Below, one piece after another: positions 45,535-57,985 of a stretch of 64,000 nt of DNA. The notes beneath the pieces were generated by a model. It ran no database searches and was not told the origin of the DNA. It saw only the letters and a list, made by a program, of their open reading frames with translations. Source of the DNA: Nageia nagi (lineage: Eukaryota > Pinophyta); contig JBITNC010000001.1 in NCBI GenBank assembly GCA_050084985.1, forward strand, positions 203,422,001 to 203,486,000, given 5' to 3'. The translations under genes were made by a program, and so were the position numbers. The first letter of the stretch is position 1; the number at the start of each line of letters is the position of its first letter.

Positions 45535-47390
45535 TGACTATGCCTTTTATCTTGCTCAAAGATGATATTTTATAAAGTGATTATGACAGAAGGGATATTT
45601 GATCCATAAACCTACTTCAAGATTTATTTTGGATCTCACACTTTATTTATTATAGTGCTTGTTTGTGGAAATAAAAATGCACACCAAAAAAAAATAATCA
45701 CATGAATAGATATACATAAGTTTTACCCTAGTTTGATTGATTTGGTTGACATCTAATAAATTACAATCCATTATTGTAGGTACTCTTTTTACAATGTCAC
45801 ATGTATGATCTTTATGCTTCATTATCTTTCTTATTGAATCTAAATCACATGATTACTATAGGTTGCTACTAAATCCCTTTCTTGAAGAAGACTCTCTTTT
45901 CAACAAGATCCCATAAGCATAGTCCCATATCTCTATTCCCTAGTCAACATATTTGGAACTACTCCTTGCCTCCTTTACATCATGGTGATTATGTGATCCA
46001 ATTATTTATCCATGAATATGATCTTGTCCATGGTCTTCTTTTTTCTTTTTTTTTCAAATACATTTTATGAATATTTTGTAACTCCCACACTTGTAGTTTT
46101 TTATACACATTAACACGTTCTCCCATTTGAGAGGGATCCCACTAAAGGGGACTTAACATATTTTTTCACTTTCCATACCTTTTTATAATTTTAAGCATTT
46201 ACTTTTTTGGATTTTATGTGTTACAACAAGAAATACCAAAATTACAATATTTCCCTTTTATAATATTTACTCTAATATTCTTCAACCATAATCTTCTCCT
46301 TTTTAACACTTTCATAACCTTCCATCTCCTTGGTTTTATGATCCTCATTGACTTGGTCTCAATTTACTTTGGCATATGTTTTGTTTCTATTTTCTATTTT
46401 AAAAGTAAATTTCATTTACTATTAAAATATTTTTACAAAATATATTAAACTATATACTAACCACTATAACCAATATTACCAATATGGTGGGTGGATTGTA
46501 CTTAGAGGTTCCACTTGGCATAATAATCACCATATAGAAGGGAGTTGCATCCCCTTAACTGATGCTCCTTCCTTCCCAATCCATGGTATCTTGTGACTAA
46601 TGTTGGTAATCTCCATAATGTAGATGTCTCCCATTTCATCAAGCTACTAGTGGAGGTCTATGTTGGTAGGATCCTCTTTTCTCCCCTATGATGTAGTTTT
46701 ATTAGCAGGTATTCTATCCTCTTATTAGGTGGTAGGTCCTCACCTTCCAAGTTGGCTTCCTCATTTGCTGGTTGGTGGCTATGTTAGTTGGTAGTTACAT
46801 TTGGTGGTCAAATAATGGTGATACCTAAGTGGTATTCCCTAGGAACCTTCTAATCAATGCAAATTCATAAGGCCATGTAACATTCATGTGGCATCCACAC
46901 TCACATATGTTTCCAAGGCCATGGGTCCCATCTTGCATGTTGTCAAAGTTTCACCAATGGATGTTAGGAAATCTTCAAGTTTATTTAGTAAATATGATCC
47001 AATGTTGGTCATATCACATGCATTCACCATTTGATTTATCACCACATATTCACTCATCATCATATGCATATTTAATGAGAATAATTTTGCTAGTTCATAC
47101 ACTTATTTACCAATGTTGATCAAAAACTTGTTAACCCCTTTTTTGTCCACTTCATAGTTGTCTAGGATGTTTCCCATGTGGAATTTAAAATTATATTAAA
47201 GTATTTTTTTTATATTAGCATTTTAAATAAAACCTTTTGAAAATAAATAAATAATAATATTTAATTATTATTCATTTAAAAAACTTCAGACCTTTATATC
47301 TCATCCATATGAACTTGGATGCCATTAGAAATGTTGGGAAGCTAGTGGGGAATACTTTGATTTGAAGAAAATAAAATACAACTTGAATGC
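45535..47390. other. Uncharacterised segment interrupting the integrase relic
   Basis: It sits between integrase core and C-terminus, where intact elements have only about 200 bases, so it is probably another insertion. It contains a minus-strand open piece (47165-46884) with VINQMVNACDMTNIGSYLL and LEDFLTSIGETLTTCKMGP that matches no family I know. Plus-strand DNA around 46480-46860 is rich in GGTGG/TTGG words. A T16-17 run (47391-47408) marks the right border. Confidence 0.4.
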
Positions 47391-47394
47391 TTTT

Positions 47395-47899
47395 TTTTTT
47401 TTTTTTTAATTTCAAAATCCATTTCAGATCAATATTGATTTATAAAGACATGATTTTTTTAGTTCCATAGACTAGTGAAAAAGAGGTTTCCCCACTTGGG
47501 GTTCTAATACTAGCACGATAAGCCCATCGAGATGAAGGTAATTGAATGTGCTAGTCTTGGAATTGATGATCTTTTGAAGGATCTTGATGAGTTTTTTATT
47601 TGATGCTTCAACTTGATCATTTCCTTGATTATAGTATGATGTTGAAAATGCTTGAATGTTGTTATAATTATCAAATAGTTATTTGATATACTTATTTTTA
47701 AATGGAGTTCCATTGTTGGTGATCATTTTTTTAGGAATACCAAATTTGTAGATGATATAATGATGAATTAACACTGTGAATTGATTTCTAGTTGTAAATG
47801 AAAGAGGAATGGATTTGAATCATTTGGTAAAATATTTAGTTGTATTCATAATGAAGTCATAACCTTGATATGACTTTGGGTAAATTTGACTAATGATAT
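47395..47899 (-). pseudogene. Gypsy integrase core, part downstream of the insertion
   Basis: From 47899 the minus strand reads ISQIYPKSYQGYDFIMNTTK, then FGIPKKMITNNGTPFKNKY (second Asp changed to Asn), YYNQGNDQVEASNKKLIKIL (with the catalytic Glu) and WAYRASIRTPSGETSFSLVY. It begins exactly at the edge of the inserted LTR element; the preceding codons lie at 53225-53260. Confidence 0.85.
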
Positions 47900-48703
47900 T
47901 GTTGAATAATTTTAGTGACCCCTAGTGTGAGCTACATAGTAACTACATTAAACATTCACATGTGATTATGTATTATATTTATATTAAGATAAATAAAGAT
48001 CAACAGTAAAGAGAATGAAGAAGAATAATCTAAACATAAATGAGTATAACAATGAATAATAAATATAGATTATTGGAACAAGATATCAAACACACTAGTA
48101 AGATTAGGATAAAGTGAAGGACTAATACTTGTTAACCTTACCTGGAATGAAAATTATTATATGTAGATAAGAGCTTATTAAAAATAGTGATCTTGATATA
48201 CAAATCCCCACATAAAAAAACAAACTAAAACCTTAGTGAAAATGCCTAAGGGAGTGCAAATGTAAAGCCCTAAATAGTAGCCCTATTGCATACAATAGTG
48301 CAGATGCTGAGTATATTAAGATTAAATTTCATAAACAAGATCCATTAGATAGAATAATATAGATAATTCAAGCCAAATATGGAAGATGGAATAACATATA
48401 TCTCATGTGATAACAAGATCCCAATCTCAATGGTTAGTATTGAGAAACACCAAATAATTTAGTTACCAACTATCAAGATGAAATCTTAATACCTTTCCAT
48501 GTAATTGTAGTTACATTTAAATATGCAAGAGAACCTCTACATAGAAGCTAGCATCGATTTTGGGGTTCCTTGCACAAATAAAGATGAAATTACATAAGAA
48601 GTATCTTAAGTGGGCCAACATAACACACATGATATAATATGATATTAATATAATTAAACACTTAATATGGACACCTAGGGTAGACTGAAATTAAATGTCA
48701 ATA
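47900..48703 (-). repeat. 3' LTR of the 47900-53224 element
   Basis: This 804-bp copy shares TTTTAGTGACCCCTA near its start, and later AATCCCCACA and CCAACATAACACACATGATA, with 52457-53224. Confidence 0.9.
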
Positions 48704-50480
48704 GATAACCCCCTTTGAAAATATAATGAAATGAAATGATATTGAAATGTAATTGTGTTTGGAAAGGAAGTAGGAAATATAAAGGAAGAAAATTTGATAA
48801 TTCCCTATTTTTTGGTGGAATCATCTAATCATCAAATCTTGATGATATATAATGCCCTCTTTTTTCCTTGATTATGAAATGAAATAGTCCTTATGGAATG
48901 TAAACAAACAAGAGTAGAGAATAATTTGAAAAATAAAGGAAAAAATATAACATCTTTCAAAAAATTATTTAGATCTTAAAGAATATTGTATACCATCATA
49001 TCATGTAAAATCATGTCATAATATAGATACTTAATACCCCAATTATAAAAGGATAGACATAATAAAAATATAATAATAATTTATCATAAATTGATGATTA
49101 ATATCTCAACCAAAAAAGGGTGTGATCATAAAGTGGTCATAATTAAGTGATCATAATATCATTTTTTAATAACAATCATAACACATAAACAAAGATCATA
49201 AATCATGCATATGAGAGATAAGGGTTTCAAGGGAGAAAACCTTTGCATTTCTAAGTGTATTCCCCAAAGATAGAGTAAAAATTAATAATATGCCCTAATG
49301 TTGACACTGAGTTACTTATGCATTCTTTTATCTAAAATCATTAATCATAAACTTATGATACATTTGGATTCTTTCTAATCCATTCAAAACTGAAAACCAT
49401 TATGCCTATCCTTGTGATATTTCTTGAATTATGTCATTCATGAATTACCTTGAAAAAACATGAATTAACTAACAAACTTACACAAAAAACTTGACCAAAA
49501 CAAATCAATAGACAAGAATACTGACATGAACTTAACAACTTGACCACAAATATATGAATATATAAATACATAAAAGGAATGCTAATTAATTACATATCCA
49601 ACCAACTAAGGGAATATGTTATGCTTAATTATTTCCTCAACCAATAAAGGAGTTGTATATAATGTAAAATTTAATCTAAGCTACATGAAGATGCATAACT
49701 AACATATATGAAAATGCAGTTCCAACCTATATGAGAAAGAAGGGAAACATTACTTAGCGAGTTTACTTGCAAAATATAACTTTAATCTTTATGCCCTTTG
49801 AATGAAGCATCATTTCTTGAATCTTTAGGATATGATAGACAAGTAGAATCCTTTTTCTTAACCTTATTTAGATACGTGTGAGTGTTGCTTTTAGGAAAAC
49901 TTGATCTTTTCCTTTATATATGATGGTAATATTTATGCTAACCCCAGTATTGATTTTATCCCCAACATTAGCACTACCACTAGTGTTGATGCTATCATAT
50001 TTCAATATCTAAAGGTGGTTCAAAACTCTAATGTACCTAATGAGTACATTAATTTAAAAATTTATATACTTTCATTCCAACTTCTTCAATTTCACATTCT
50101 TAGACCTATTTTTCCTCTCTATCCTCTTGGTGATCATAGTGGATAATCATGTTGACTATTTGGTGAATATCTTCATTTGTAATTTGTTCCTCTTCTATTT
50201 CATATTCATCTTCATTTTCAATTTCTTTTTCTATATATTGCAAATGGGATGTACTAACTTCTATTTATGTTGAGCCAACCTATCTAAAAGAAATAAACAT
50301 GTCTCTGTGAGCACTTATAGTAATGTTAGCATCAATATATTAATTATTGAAAATATTATAGATAACATCTCTATGATAACCAAAATTCATACATAAATAA
50401 TATAATCTAATTAGAAAAATAATCATGATCATGAAAGAGTTTAGTATTACCTTCTTTCTTACCTGCTTTTGCATGGACAT
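48704..50480. other. Interior of the gag-only element, no recognisable gene
   Basis: This 1.8-kb AT-rich stretch lies between gag and the 3' LTR, where pol is expected. No RT, RNase H or integrase motif was recognised on the minus strand. Confidence 0.5.
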
Positions 50481-50484
50481 AATA

Positions 50485-51547
50485 TTATTCAAGAGTAACC
50501 ATGTTGGCCATATTATATTCTTCTTCATCACTAGATTCCTCTACTATTTTGTTATCAGATTCCTCATTGGTAATATAATTAAGTTTTTTCTTTTCTAAGA
50601 GTTTATGCAATTTCTTCTTTTCAATACACCCATTAATGGTATGGCCTTTAACTAGATGATATAAATAGTGATTTTTATCCTTATACAAATGAGGATTCCC
50701 TTTATCTTCACCTTATTATCTTTCATTTTTAGGTTCTATTAATCTCTTTGGTAAATAATCTTTGAATATTTATGTCAAAGTTATAGGGATATTGTAAAAG
50801 GGTTCTTTTTCTTCTTCTCTTGTACTTGGTTTAGCCAGGGTTCTTTTTCTTCTTCTCTTGTACTTGGTTTAGCCATATTTATTTATCCTCCTTCCTTTTA
50901 TATGAATTTTTATGATTATCCTTGGTAGAAAATGTATACTTAAGTTGACCAAATATTAACATATACCTTTATTTTTCAATAAGCATGTGAACCATATACA
51001 TAAAGGGGCCTCTAACATAATCAAGATCATAAGTTCCAAGAAGAGAATTAATATTATCAAGAAATAGCTTTGCAAAATAATTCTCATCCATAGTTTATTC
51101 CATTAATCTCCAAATATTCACATACCTTGTCACAAAATTATCCAAACTTTTAAATTGACCTTACTTACAATGCATCAAATTTATCAAATCAATAGGCTTC
51201 TTAATATTACATCTGAAATGAATCTTGAATTTATCTTTCAACTTTTGAAATGAGATAATTGAAGTAGGTGCCAAGTTATGAAACCATTTTCTTGCTTCAC
51301 CAATCAAACTTATAAGGAATTATTTAGCCTTTAACTAATCATTGATTCCATAATTTAGCTCCATTATATACTCAAATCCTTGAAAATTAATAATTGGATC
51401 TCCTTCACCATTAAATTTCTCTAATTCAAGTTCCTTATCTGTACCAATAAGAATAACATTTTTTATCTCTATGCTTAAAGGATTTTCTTTATCTTCAGTG
51501 CTAGCAACACTCATTCCCAATTGAATTTGAATAAAATGTATCTTCAT
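50485..51547 (-). pseudogene. Gag of the 47900-53224 element
   Basis: ATG at 51547 opens a 70-codon piece ending LEKFNGEGDPIINFQGFEYI and a stop. The frame continues with FLISLIGEARKWFHNLAPTS and FQKLKDKFKIHFRCNIKKPI, the Retrotrans_gag core. Near 50660 is HYLYHLVKGHTINGC, the decayed C-H-H-C nucleocapsid-like motif, followed by a Lys/Glu-rich tail. Stops sit at Gln-like positions. Similarity to the gag at 1-1234 (KFNGGGDPRRHIQGF, EYHQTKGHTTNGC) is clear. Confidence 0.85.
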
Positions 51548-52456
51548 TTCTAACTACCCAAATTATTTTATTATCAAAGTAATGTTATTCAAAGGTGTAT
51601 CCTAGTGTTGATGTTGCCCCTAACATTAATGCTAGATTAATGTTGCCCCACTAATATTACCATATCTTCCAAACTTAAAGAAATAGTGATCAAATAGCTC
51701 CAAATATCCTAAGGCTTTTGGTTCACAAAAACCAACTCACAAATATGCTAATTTTACAAAATATGATATTTAAAAATTATCAAAAATATCCTAATATGAA
51801 ATATATGAGTGATATAATATTTTCTAATGTAAAAATTCACCAAATCAGCTAAAATAATCTTGAACATTTAAATTTTTTTGTAAATTTTTTTGTTTGTTTC
51901 TTAACCAAAAGCCTTCGAAAAATGAATATAATAATCTCAATTTTACCTTCCAAAAGTTTTGAATCATAAATATCTAGGGATTAGGAAATGTTATAGTGCA
52001 TAAACATTCACCAAATATTTAAAAATTTGGGTTAAAATTTAAGGTTTTGATCAAAAAAGAAATTTCATACAAATTTCTTCAACTCAAAATCCATTTATAA
52101 TGCATAAAAATAAACCTAATCGTACCTTCTAAAAAATTCTCTACCTTGATTATCTAAGGTTTGGAAAATGTTTTAGGGCATAAACATGCATAAAATCTTC
52201 AAAAAATAGGTTCAAAATATAAGGTTTTGATAAAAATTAAATTCTACATAATAAAAACATCTTCAAATTTTCAACAATTTTAAAGTAGTAGGGTTTTCTA
52301 ATTTTATAGAAAATTAAGATAAATAAAAATAAAAATAAAACAAAACCTAGGTCTTCCTATGAAAAATTCCATAGAAAGTATGATGCCCTAAAAATGAAAA
52401 ATCTATTTTTTTTTTACAAATTTATGGTTAGTTTGACTTTAAGATGGACACTAATA

Positions 52457-53224
52457 TGTTGAATGTTTTTAGTGACCCCTAAGATTAACTAGGTAGAAAC
52501 TAAGCTAAGCATTCATATTTAATAAATAGCAAAAATAATTTGAAGTATAATAAAATGGAAATAAATAAAATAATACTTAGATTATTGGATCAAGATAATA
52601 CCAATATAGTAGTGAGATTGGGATTAAGTGAAGGATAAATACATGTTTACTTTACTTAGTATGATGAAGATTATATGTAGATAAGAGCTTGTAAAAAATT
52701 ATGATCTTGAGATGTGAATCCCCACACAACAAAGCAGACTAAAACCCTAGCATGGATACCCATAGGAGCATATACATGAAGCCCCAAATAGTAGTGCTAG
52801 AATGTATAATAGTAGGGATGTTGAGCATCTCAAGAGTAGAGTTTGCAACCAAGATCCATTAGACAACAAAATATTGATAATTTGAAACAAACATATAACT
52901 ACAGAAGATGGAATCATAGATAGATCATGTGATAACAAATCCCAATCTCATTAGGTGGCATTGAGAAATACATAATAATTTAGGTACAAACTATCGAGAT
53001 GAAATCTTGATTCCTTACCATGTAATCATACTTACCTTTAACTATGGGAGAGAACCTCCACATAGAAGCTAGCATTGATGTTAGGGTACCTTGCATAAAT
53101 AAATATGAAATTACATGAGAAGTATCTTAAGCAGGCCAACATAACACACATGATATAATATGATATTAATATAATAAAATACTTAATAAGGAAACCTAGG
53201 GTGGACCAACATTAAGTGTCAATA
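52457..53224 (-). repeat. 5' LTR of the 47900-53224 element
   Basis: This 768-bp partner of 47900-48703 is bounded by TGTTGAAT and TCAATA. A badly decayed primer-binding site (minus strand TATTAGTGTCC) lies just to its left. Confidence 0.9.
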
Positions 53225-54000
53225 TATATCGAGCCCCCAATTAGAAATTAGCCATAAGTATTGACTTAATAGGAAAGCTTAAGTTGGAATGTGAATCTTA
53301 TTAGAATATTGCTAGTATTTTAAATACCTTTTAACATATTCATAATAATCTTATTTAAGTCTAGGAAAATAATATGTCATATAGAGGAGTCATTTGGAGA
53401 TAGCCACCCCACTAAAGTTTCCTCCATAAGATCCATGATATGCTTCCTAACTAACTTTCTATATTTTAGGATCATGAAAGCACCAAAGCAAGATACCATC
53501 AATGCTTAATTGGTAAATAATTTCCCTAAGTATGATGTAATTGGAAACCTTCTATTAGAATTTTTTCTCAGTACTCTTAGTAATTCTAAATAAGAGAAAT
53601 CCCTCCTTCAATTAGTCATATATTTCATTGTACTAAGAAGATGACTATTCAAGTTCAATAGCACTAATTATAGGGAATTGTTGTCACTCAAATGGTGGTT
53701 GGTGTAACTTCTGTATGAATACATAGATCTTATTATCTTTATCTTTTGAAGGTTTGAATGATGCTAGTGAAGCCATTATATTAACAAATTTGTTGATTGA
53801 CCTGGGATTGAATTCAATGATGTACCAATAAAATCTCTTCAAAATATTATCAACCAAAGACTTGTATTAATTGAGGAATTTATTTTTATTATAATATAAG
53901 CCATTTATTTGATTAACAATAAGATGGAAATCCCTAGAAATATGTATGGTCTTTATATTGAGGGAGATGGTTGTTTGTAAATCAATGACTATAGATTCAT
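53225..54000 (-). pseudogene. Gypsy RNase H and integrase N-terminal region, decayed
   Basis: The part closest to the inserted element reads WLISNWGLDI on the minus strand, the start of the integrase catalytic core (first Asp). Upstream, to 54000, no clear motif was resolved by eye, though RNase H is expected there. Confidence 0.55.
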
Positions 54001-54950
54001 ACTTCATAATATTGGTAGTGCATTCAAAAGTCCAATTTAGATCATAAGGGAAGAGGATATTGTTGAGTTAATTAAAACCATACCAACAACTCCTCCTTAT
54101 TCACAAGTGGAATAATCAATGTGTAGAGTCATCTTGGAAGGTGTAGGTATGTCAATAATAGATTTGACTTTGATGCCTCTTTTTAAAATAATGAAACTCA
54201 ACAACTTGTTTGATAAGATTCTAAAGACACACTTATTGGGATTTAGTTAGATATTGTATTTGATAATTCTATAAAAGATATTTATGAGCACTGAGATTTT
54301 ATATTATCTTTGCTTACGTTTTTCTATAAGGTAATCCATGTAATCTTTAATAGTATCATGCTTAATATCATGGAAGATCTAATTCATTTCTCTTTAGATG
54401 TTGGTACCAACATTATTGAGCTTAAGGTTATGTTCTTATCAAAAAAAGTCCCATATGGTGTTATAAATAAGTCTTGTGTCAATATTTGAAGTTGATATTG
54501 ATTTGATAGTAGTTAGAAAAATCATCCATGAGAGAAAACATTTCATGTCCTATTATAAGATCCAATAATTGATCAATGTTTAGTAGTGGAAAATAATCCT
54601 TGAGGCATGCCTTGTTGATATCTCTAAAGTTAATATAAACCCTTATTTTTCTACTAGATTTGATTACTAACATTGTGTTGGAGACCCATTCAGGGTAATT
54701 AATTAATTGTATGAATCTCACCTCTAGAAGATTTTGTATATGCACTTTAATAAGAAAAATTGACTTGAGATGCATTTTTCATAAGCTATATTTGTAAGGA
54801 TTAACATCATTTTTTTTAATAATGTTATGGAAAATAATACATGGGTCAATTCTAGGCATGTTTGTGTAAAACCAAGAAATATATTTTGATTATTATTATA
54901 GGGTCTCAAGATGATGATCTTTCTCCTAGTTAGTAAGAGATTCTTCTATT
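54000..54950 (-). pseudogene. Gypsy reverse transcriptase (minus strand)
   Basis: A 98-codon open piece at 54775-54479 contains VRFIQLINYPEWVSNTMLVI, FRDINKACLKDYFPLLNIDQ and GHEMFSLMDDFSNYYQI. It is preceded by MPRIDPCIIFHNI near 54860 and followed by LNPNKCVFRILSNKLLSF and IKVKSIIDIPTPSKM near 54140. These are the successive motifs of gypsy RT. The YVDD-like site reads YMDYLIEKRK, so the active-site DD is lost. Confidence 0.88.
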
Positions 54951-55458
54951 TACAGAGTATTTGTATGTTTATGTTAGGAATTGAGCTTGATTATTTAGCT
55001 AATGATTTTATATGCTCTATTTTCTAATTGGCATGCATAGGATTGACTTGAAGGGCCCATAATTCAATAGGAAAATAATAAGAATAATCATCTAGATAAT
55101 CAAGCTAATTGCTTATCTAATCAGGTTCTAGTTATAATAATCTAACCAATCATCTTATAGGAAAAATAAGTGGTATTAAATTGTTGCAATTGAAGTCATT
55201 CCTGAGGTGAACAATCTAGTATCAAGTATCAAGATCAATCTTATGATGGTCAATTATGATTCCAAAGATGTGAAAGCTCTATTTTGGGCTTGAAAACCCA
55301 CTCTTTATTTGTTTTAAGATTAGGAGCTGATGTTACTATTAATGGTGGATTTCTAACATGATTTCTTACTCCAATTAGGACTAAAATTAATATTATATGT
55401 AATCTTATAAATTTTATGATCTTATGTTATTGGTTTTATGTTAGATAGTGTTCAATAG
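54951..55458. other. AT-rich DNA between the gypsy and copia relics
   Basis: Nothing recognisable was found on either strand. Confidence 0.4.
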
Positions 55459-55762
55459 TGTTAGAATGGTTTGTATAGGAGTAAGAAATAGGAGATGAGG
55501 TAATTCCTTAAAGAGATACTATTGTAGTGAAGATTCCTTATGTAAATAAAGATAAAGTTATAATGGTTTGGCTATTGCTTGTATCTCTTGGTGGATTTGG
55601 GTTGATTAGATTAAAGGATTTGATATTCTTCATGGATGTAGCCCACATTAGATGAATCATGTTACATGCTTATATATTCTCTTATTGATATTATTTTATT
55701 AATTCTTCTTCTTTGGAGTAAAGTAATTGCTTAAATTTATTTTTATATATTGAATCCTAACA
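55459..55762 (+). repeat. LTR of the copia fragment
   Basis: It starts TGTTAGAATGG and ends ATCCTAACA, an exact 6-base terminal inverted repeat, immediately before the primer-binding site. No second copy lies in the window, so the boundaries rest on these ends. Confidence 0.6.
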
Positions 55763-55829
55763 AGTGATACCAAGGATTTGGTTTTGAAGGGATGGATTTT
55801 GAATCAAGTAGGAGAAATGAAAGAAGGGA

Positions 55830-56620
55830 GGTTTTAAGTGGAGAATTTTAATTATTAGAATTTTGAGTTTTGGAAGATGTAATTGGAGGATTACTTGTAC
55901 CAAATGGACCTTTATATACCCCTTGTAAAATAGGAAAAGATTGAACCTACGGACATTGATGGTGAAGATTAGGAGCTCTTGGATAGAAAGGCTTTAGATA
56001 TGGTGAGATTATGCTTAGGTAAAAATGTAGCCTTCAACATTTCAAAGGAAAATAATATGAAGCATGTCATGGAAAAGTTGGTTAATATGTATAAAAAACC
56101 ATCAACCTCAAACAAGGTATTTCTCATGAAAATGTTATTTAATATGTAAATAAGTGAAGGGGGCTCTATTCTAGACCACTTGAGTGAGTTTAATACTATG
56201 ACTTATTAATTTAATTTAGTGGATTTAAAATTTGACAATGAGATAATGGTCTTATCAATATTGTGTTCATTATTACATAGCTAGAGTAGACTTGTGATGG
56301 TGGTAAGAAATTGTACTTTGAGTTATAACAAGATAACATTTGATGATTCGGTGGGCATACTTATAAGTGAGGACATATAGAGAGAATCCATAGAGGAACC
56401 ATGTAGTAATTGTAATACACTACTTTTGGAGAGGAAGGGAAGATAAAGGAAGGAGGTGGATCATTCAAGGGAACCAAGAAGATGAATCCAAGGGAAAAGA
56501 TATTGAGTTTTAGTATTATGGGAAGAAGGGACATATCAAGAAGGATTATTATGATAGGAAGAAAGATGAAAAGGAAAGCAATTTGAATGAAGGTAATAAT
56601 CATGAAGTGAACATGGCTAG
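55830..56620 (+). pseudogene. Degenerate copia gag
   Basis: LDRKALDMVRLCLGKNVAFN and MEKLVNMYKKPSTSNKVFLM with SILDHLSEFNTM near 56160 are the helical Gag core of copia (UBN2). At about 56510 GKKGHIKKDYYDRKKD is the zinc knuckle, with Cys residues lost. Stops are frequent at Gln- and Trp-like sites. Confidence 0.8.
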
Positions 56621-56639
56621 TGATTTTATTAAGGAAAGT

Positions 56640-57060
56640 TTTATACTAACTCTATATATGGATAATGATTATTGGCTTATAGATTTAGGTGCTTCTTTTC
56701 ATGCCACTATTCATAAGGGTAATTTTATTGAGTATGTTCAAGGAGATTTTAGTTAGGATAAGTTGGATAATGTCCAACCATGCAATATTATTGGTATGGG
56801 GAAGATAAGGACTAAACTACCTAATGGAAACTAGTGGGTACTTAAGGAGGTGAGGCACACCCCTGATTTGAGAAGGAATCTCATTTTGAAAATCAAATTT
56901 GGTAGTAAAGGATATATGGTTTCATTTAGAAATATGAATCAGAAAGTTTATAAAGGTTTTATAATTATTGCTATAGGTAATAAGGTTGGTTCATTACATT
57001 TTCTTACGATGCTTTTAATAATGTTATGGACTTAGCCTCTACTAGTGGGAATGCAAAAAG
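56640..57060 (+). pseudogene. Degenerate copia protease
   Basis: DYWLIDLGASFHATIHKGNF near 56665 is the protease active site (family D-S-G-A-S; here Leu replaces Ser). Further on, LKEVRHTPDLRRNLI and VSFRNMNQKVYKGFIIIAI near 56850-56985 are the usual C-terminal segments of this region. Confidence 0.85.
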
Positions 57061-57289
57061 GTACATCATAAGTTTGGGATTAAGGGTAAAGTGAGATTTA
57101 GTGAAAATAAAAAGGTTAGAAAGAGTGTTTTCAATGATAAAAAGAAGGTGCAAATACTAAAGGTAAAAGGAATTCTTCAAGATCGGGACCAAGAACTACC
57201 ACTAATGGATTTTGAAATATCTATAAGGGTAAGCTAAGATTTTCCTATAGTTTCATATATTTTGTATACTAATTATGATGACTATTTTA

Positions 57290-57500
57290 TAGAGATATAC
57301 GAGTGAGAGCTTGTTATCATAGATAAGGAGGTAAAATCCTTGATGCAAGACCAAGGGTGTTTGGTAAAGCTACCTATAGGTATGGAAGGTTTGCATGGTG
57401 TTTATGTATGCAACATGTAAATAGAAGAAAAATGATTGTATAAGGAAAGGTGTGAAATAAATGTGTTTGCAAAAGGTGGTGGTATGATTTGATGGTGAAG
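57290..57500 (+). pseudogene. Copia RT N-terminal fragment
   Basis: VKSLMQDQGCLVKLPIGMEG followed by IEEKxLYKERCEINVFAKGG resembles the copia RT start (an 'MxSLxxNxTWxLVxLP...YKARLVAKG' pattern). It directly follows the protease region, so integrase has been deleted. Confidence 0.6.
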
Positions 57501-57542
57501 TGGGTGGTTTTTAGTTGTTTCATGTTGGAATGATGAATGCTT

Positions 57543-57985
57543 TATAATGACCCACCCAATTACACTTGCTATGATCTGAATACCTTAAAAAAATTTGAAT
57601 TTGCTTTGGGATAATTTATATTATGAGATTAATTATGAATGGATATGTATTATATTTGTATCAAATTGATGTTAACTTCAAGGTTGTTGTGACATATGTT
57701 ATAGGTTGACTCAATGTAGGAGTCATATTAGAGATCCAAGTGAACCAAAGATGAGTTGGTTATAGAAATGGTTCAGTAAGAGTGAGGAAATGATTGGTCA
57801 TTGAATTGTTAATAGTCCATAGTGGCTACCATAAATCATATAGTTGTATTCCATATTTGGTGTGTATGAAGTATGACCCTTATGATGTTTGTGATGTTTT
57901 TATGTGCACTAACAATACTTACCTGTTAGGATGGATGATCTTCATAGGTAAAACTATATGCAAAAATATTTATTATACATTTTAA
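57543..57985 (+). repeat. Diverged direct repeat, left copy
   Basis: It starts TATAATGACCCACCCAATTACACTT and matches 61081-61515 in order: CCACCCAATT, TCATAGGTTxAACT-like, GAACCAAxG, GGTTxxGTAAGAGTGAG, CACCATAAAT, ATATAGTT and TAGGTAA. Divergence is high. It could be an LTR or a dispersed repeat. Confidence 0.5.

Larger units (their letters stand above)
47900..53224 (-). mobile_element. LTR retrotransposon with gag only, inserted in integrase
   Basis: LTRs at 47900-48703 and 52457-53224 start TGTTGA and end TCAATA. Outside flanks are GATAT and TATAT, a candidate 5-bp duplication with one change. A purine tract (minus strand TTTCAAAGGGGGTTATC) adjoins the left LTR, so orientation is minus. 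The interior contains gag (about 50485-51560) but no recognisable protease, RT or integrase. Removing the element and one target copy restores the host integrase frame (...NWGLDI then ISQIYPK...). Confidence 0.88.
45375..54950 (-). mobile_element. Minus-strand Ty3/gypsy relic, split by two insertions
   Basis: RT (54860-54000), the RNase H/integrase join (54000-53225), the integrase core (47899-47400) and the integrase C-terminus (45530-45375) are in the right order on the minus strand. They are separated by the LTR element 47900-53224 and by an uncharacterised 1.85-kb segment (45535-47390). The LTRs of this element were not identified. It is the oldest layer of this cluster. Confidence 0.8.
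55459..57540 (+). mobile_element. Ty1/copia fragment: LTR, gag, protease, start of RT; integrase deleted
   Basis: The LTR (55459-55762) with perfect TGTTAG/CTAACA ends is followed after two bases by TGATACCAAGG, a decayed tRNA-Met site. Gag and protease remains run to about 57060. RT-like sequence begins near 57290, so the integrase is missing. No 3' LTR was found; the element is cut off near 57540. Confidence 0.7.
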
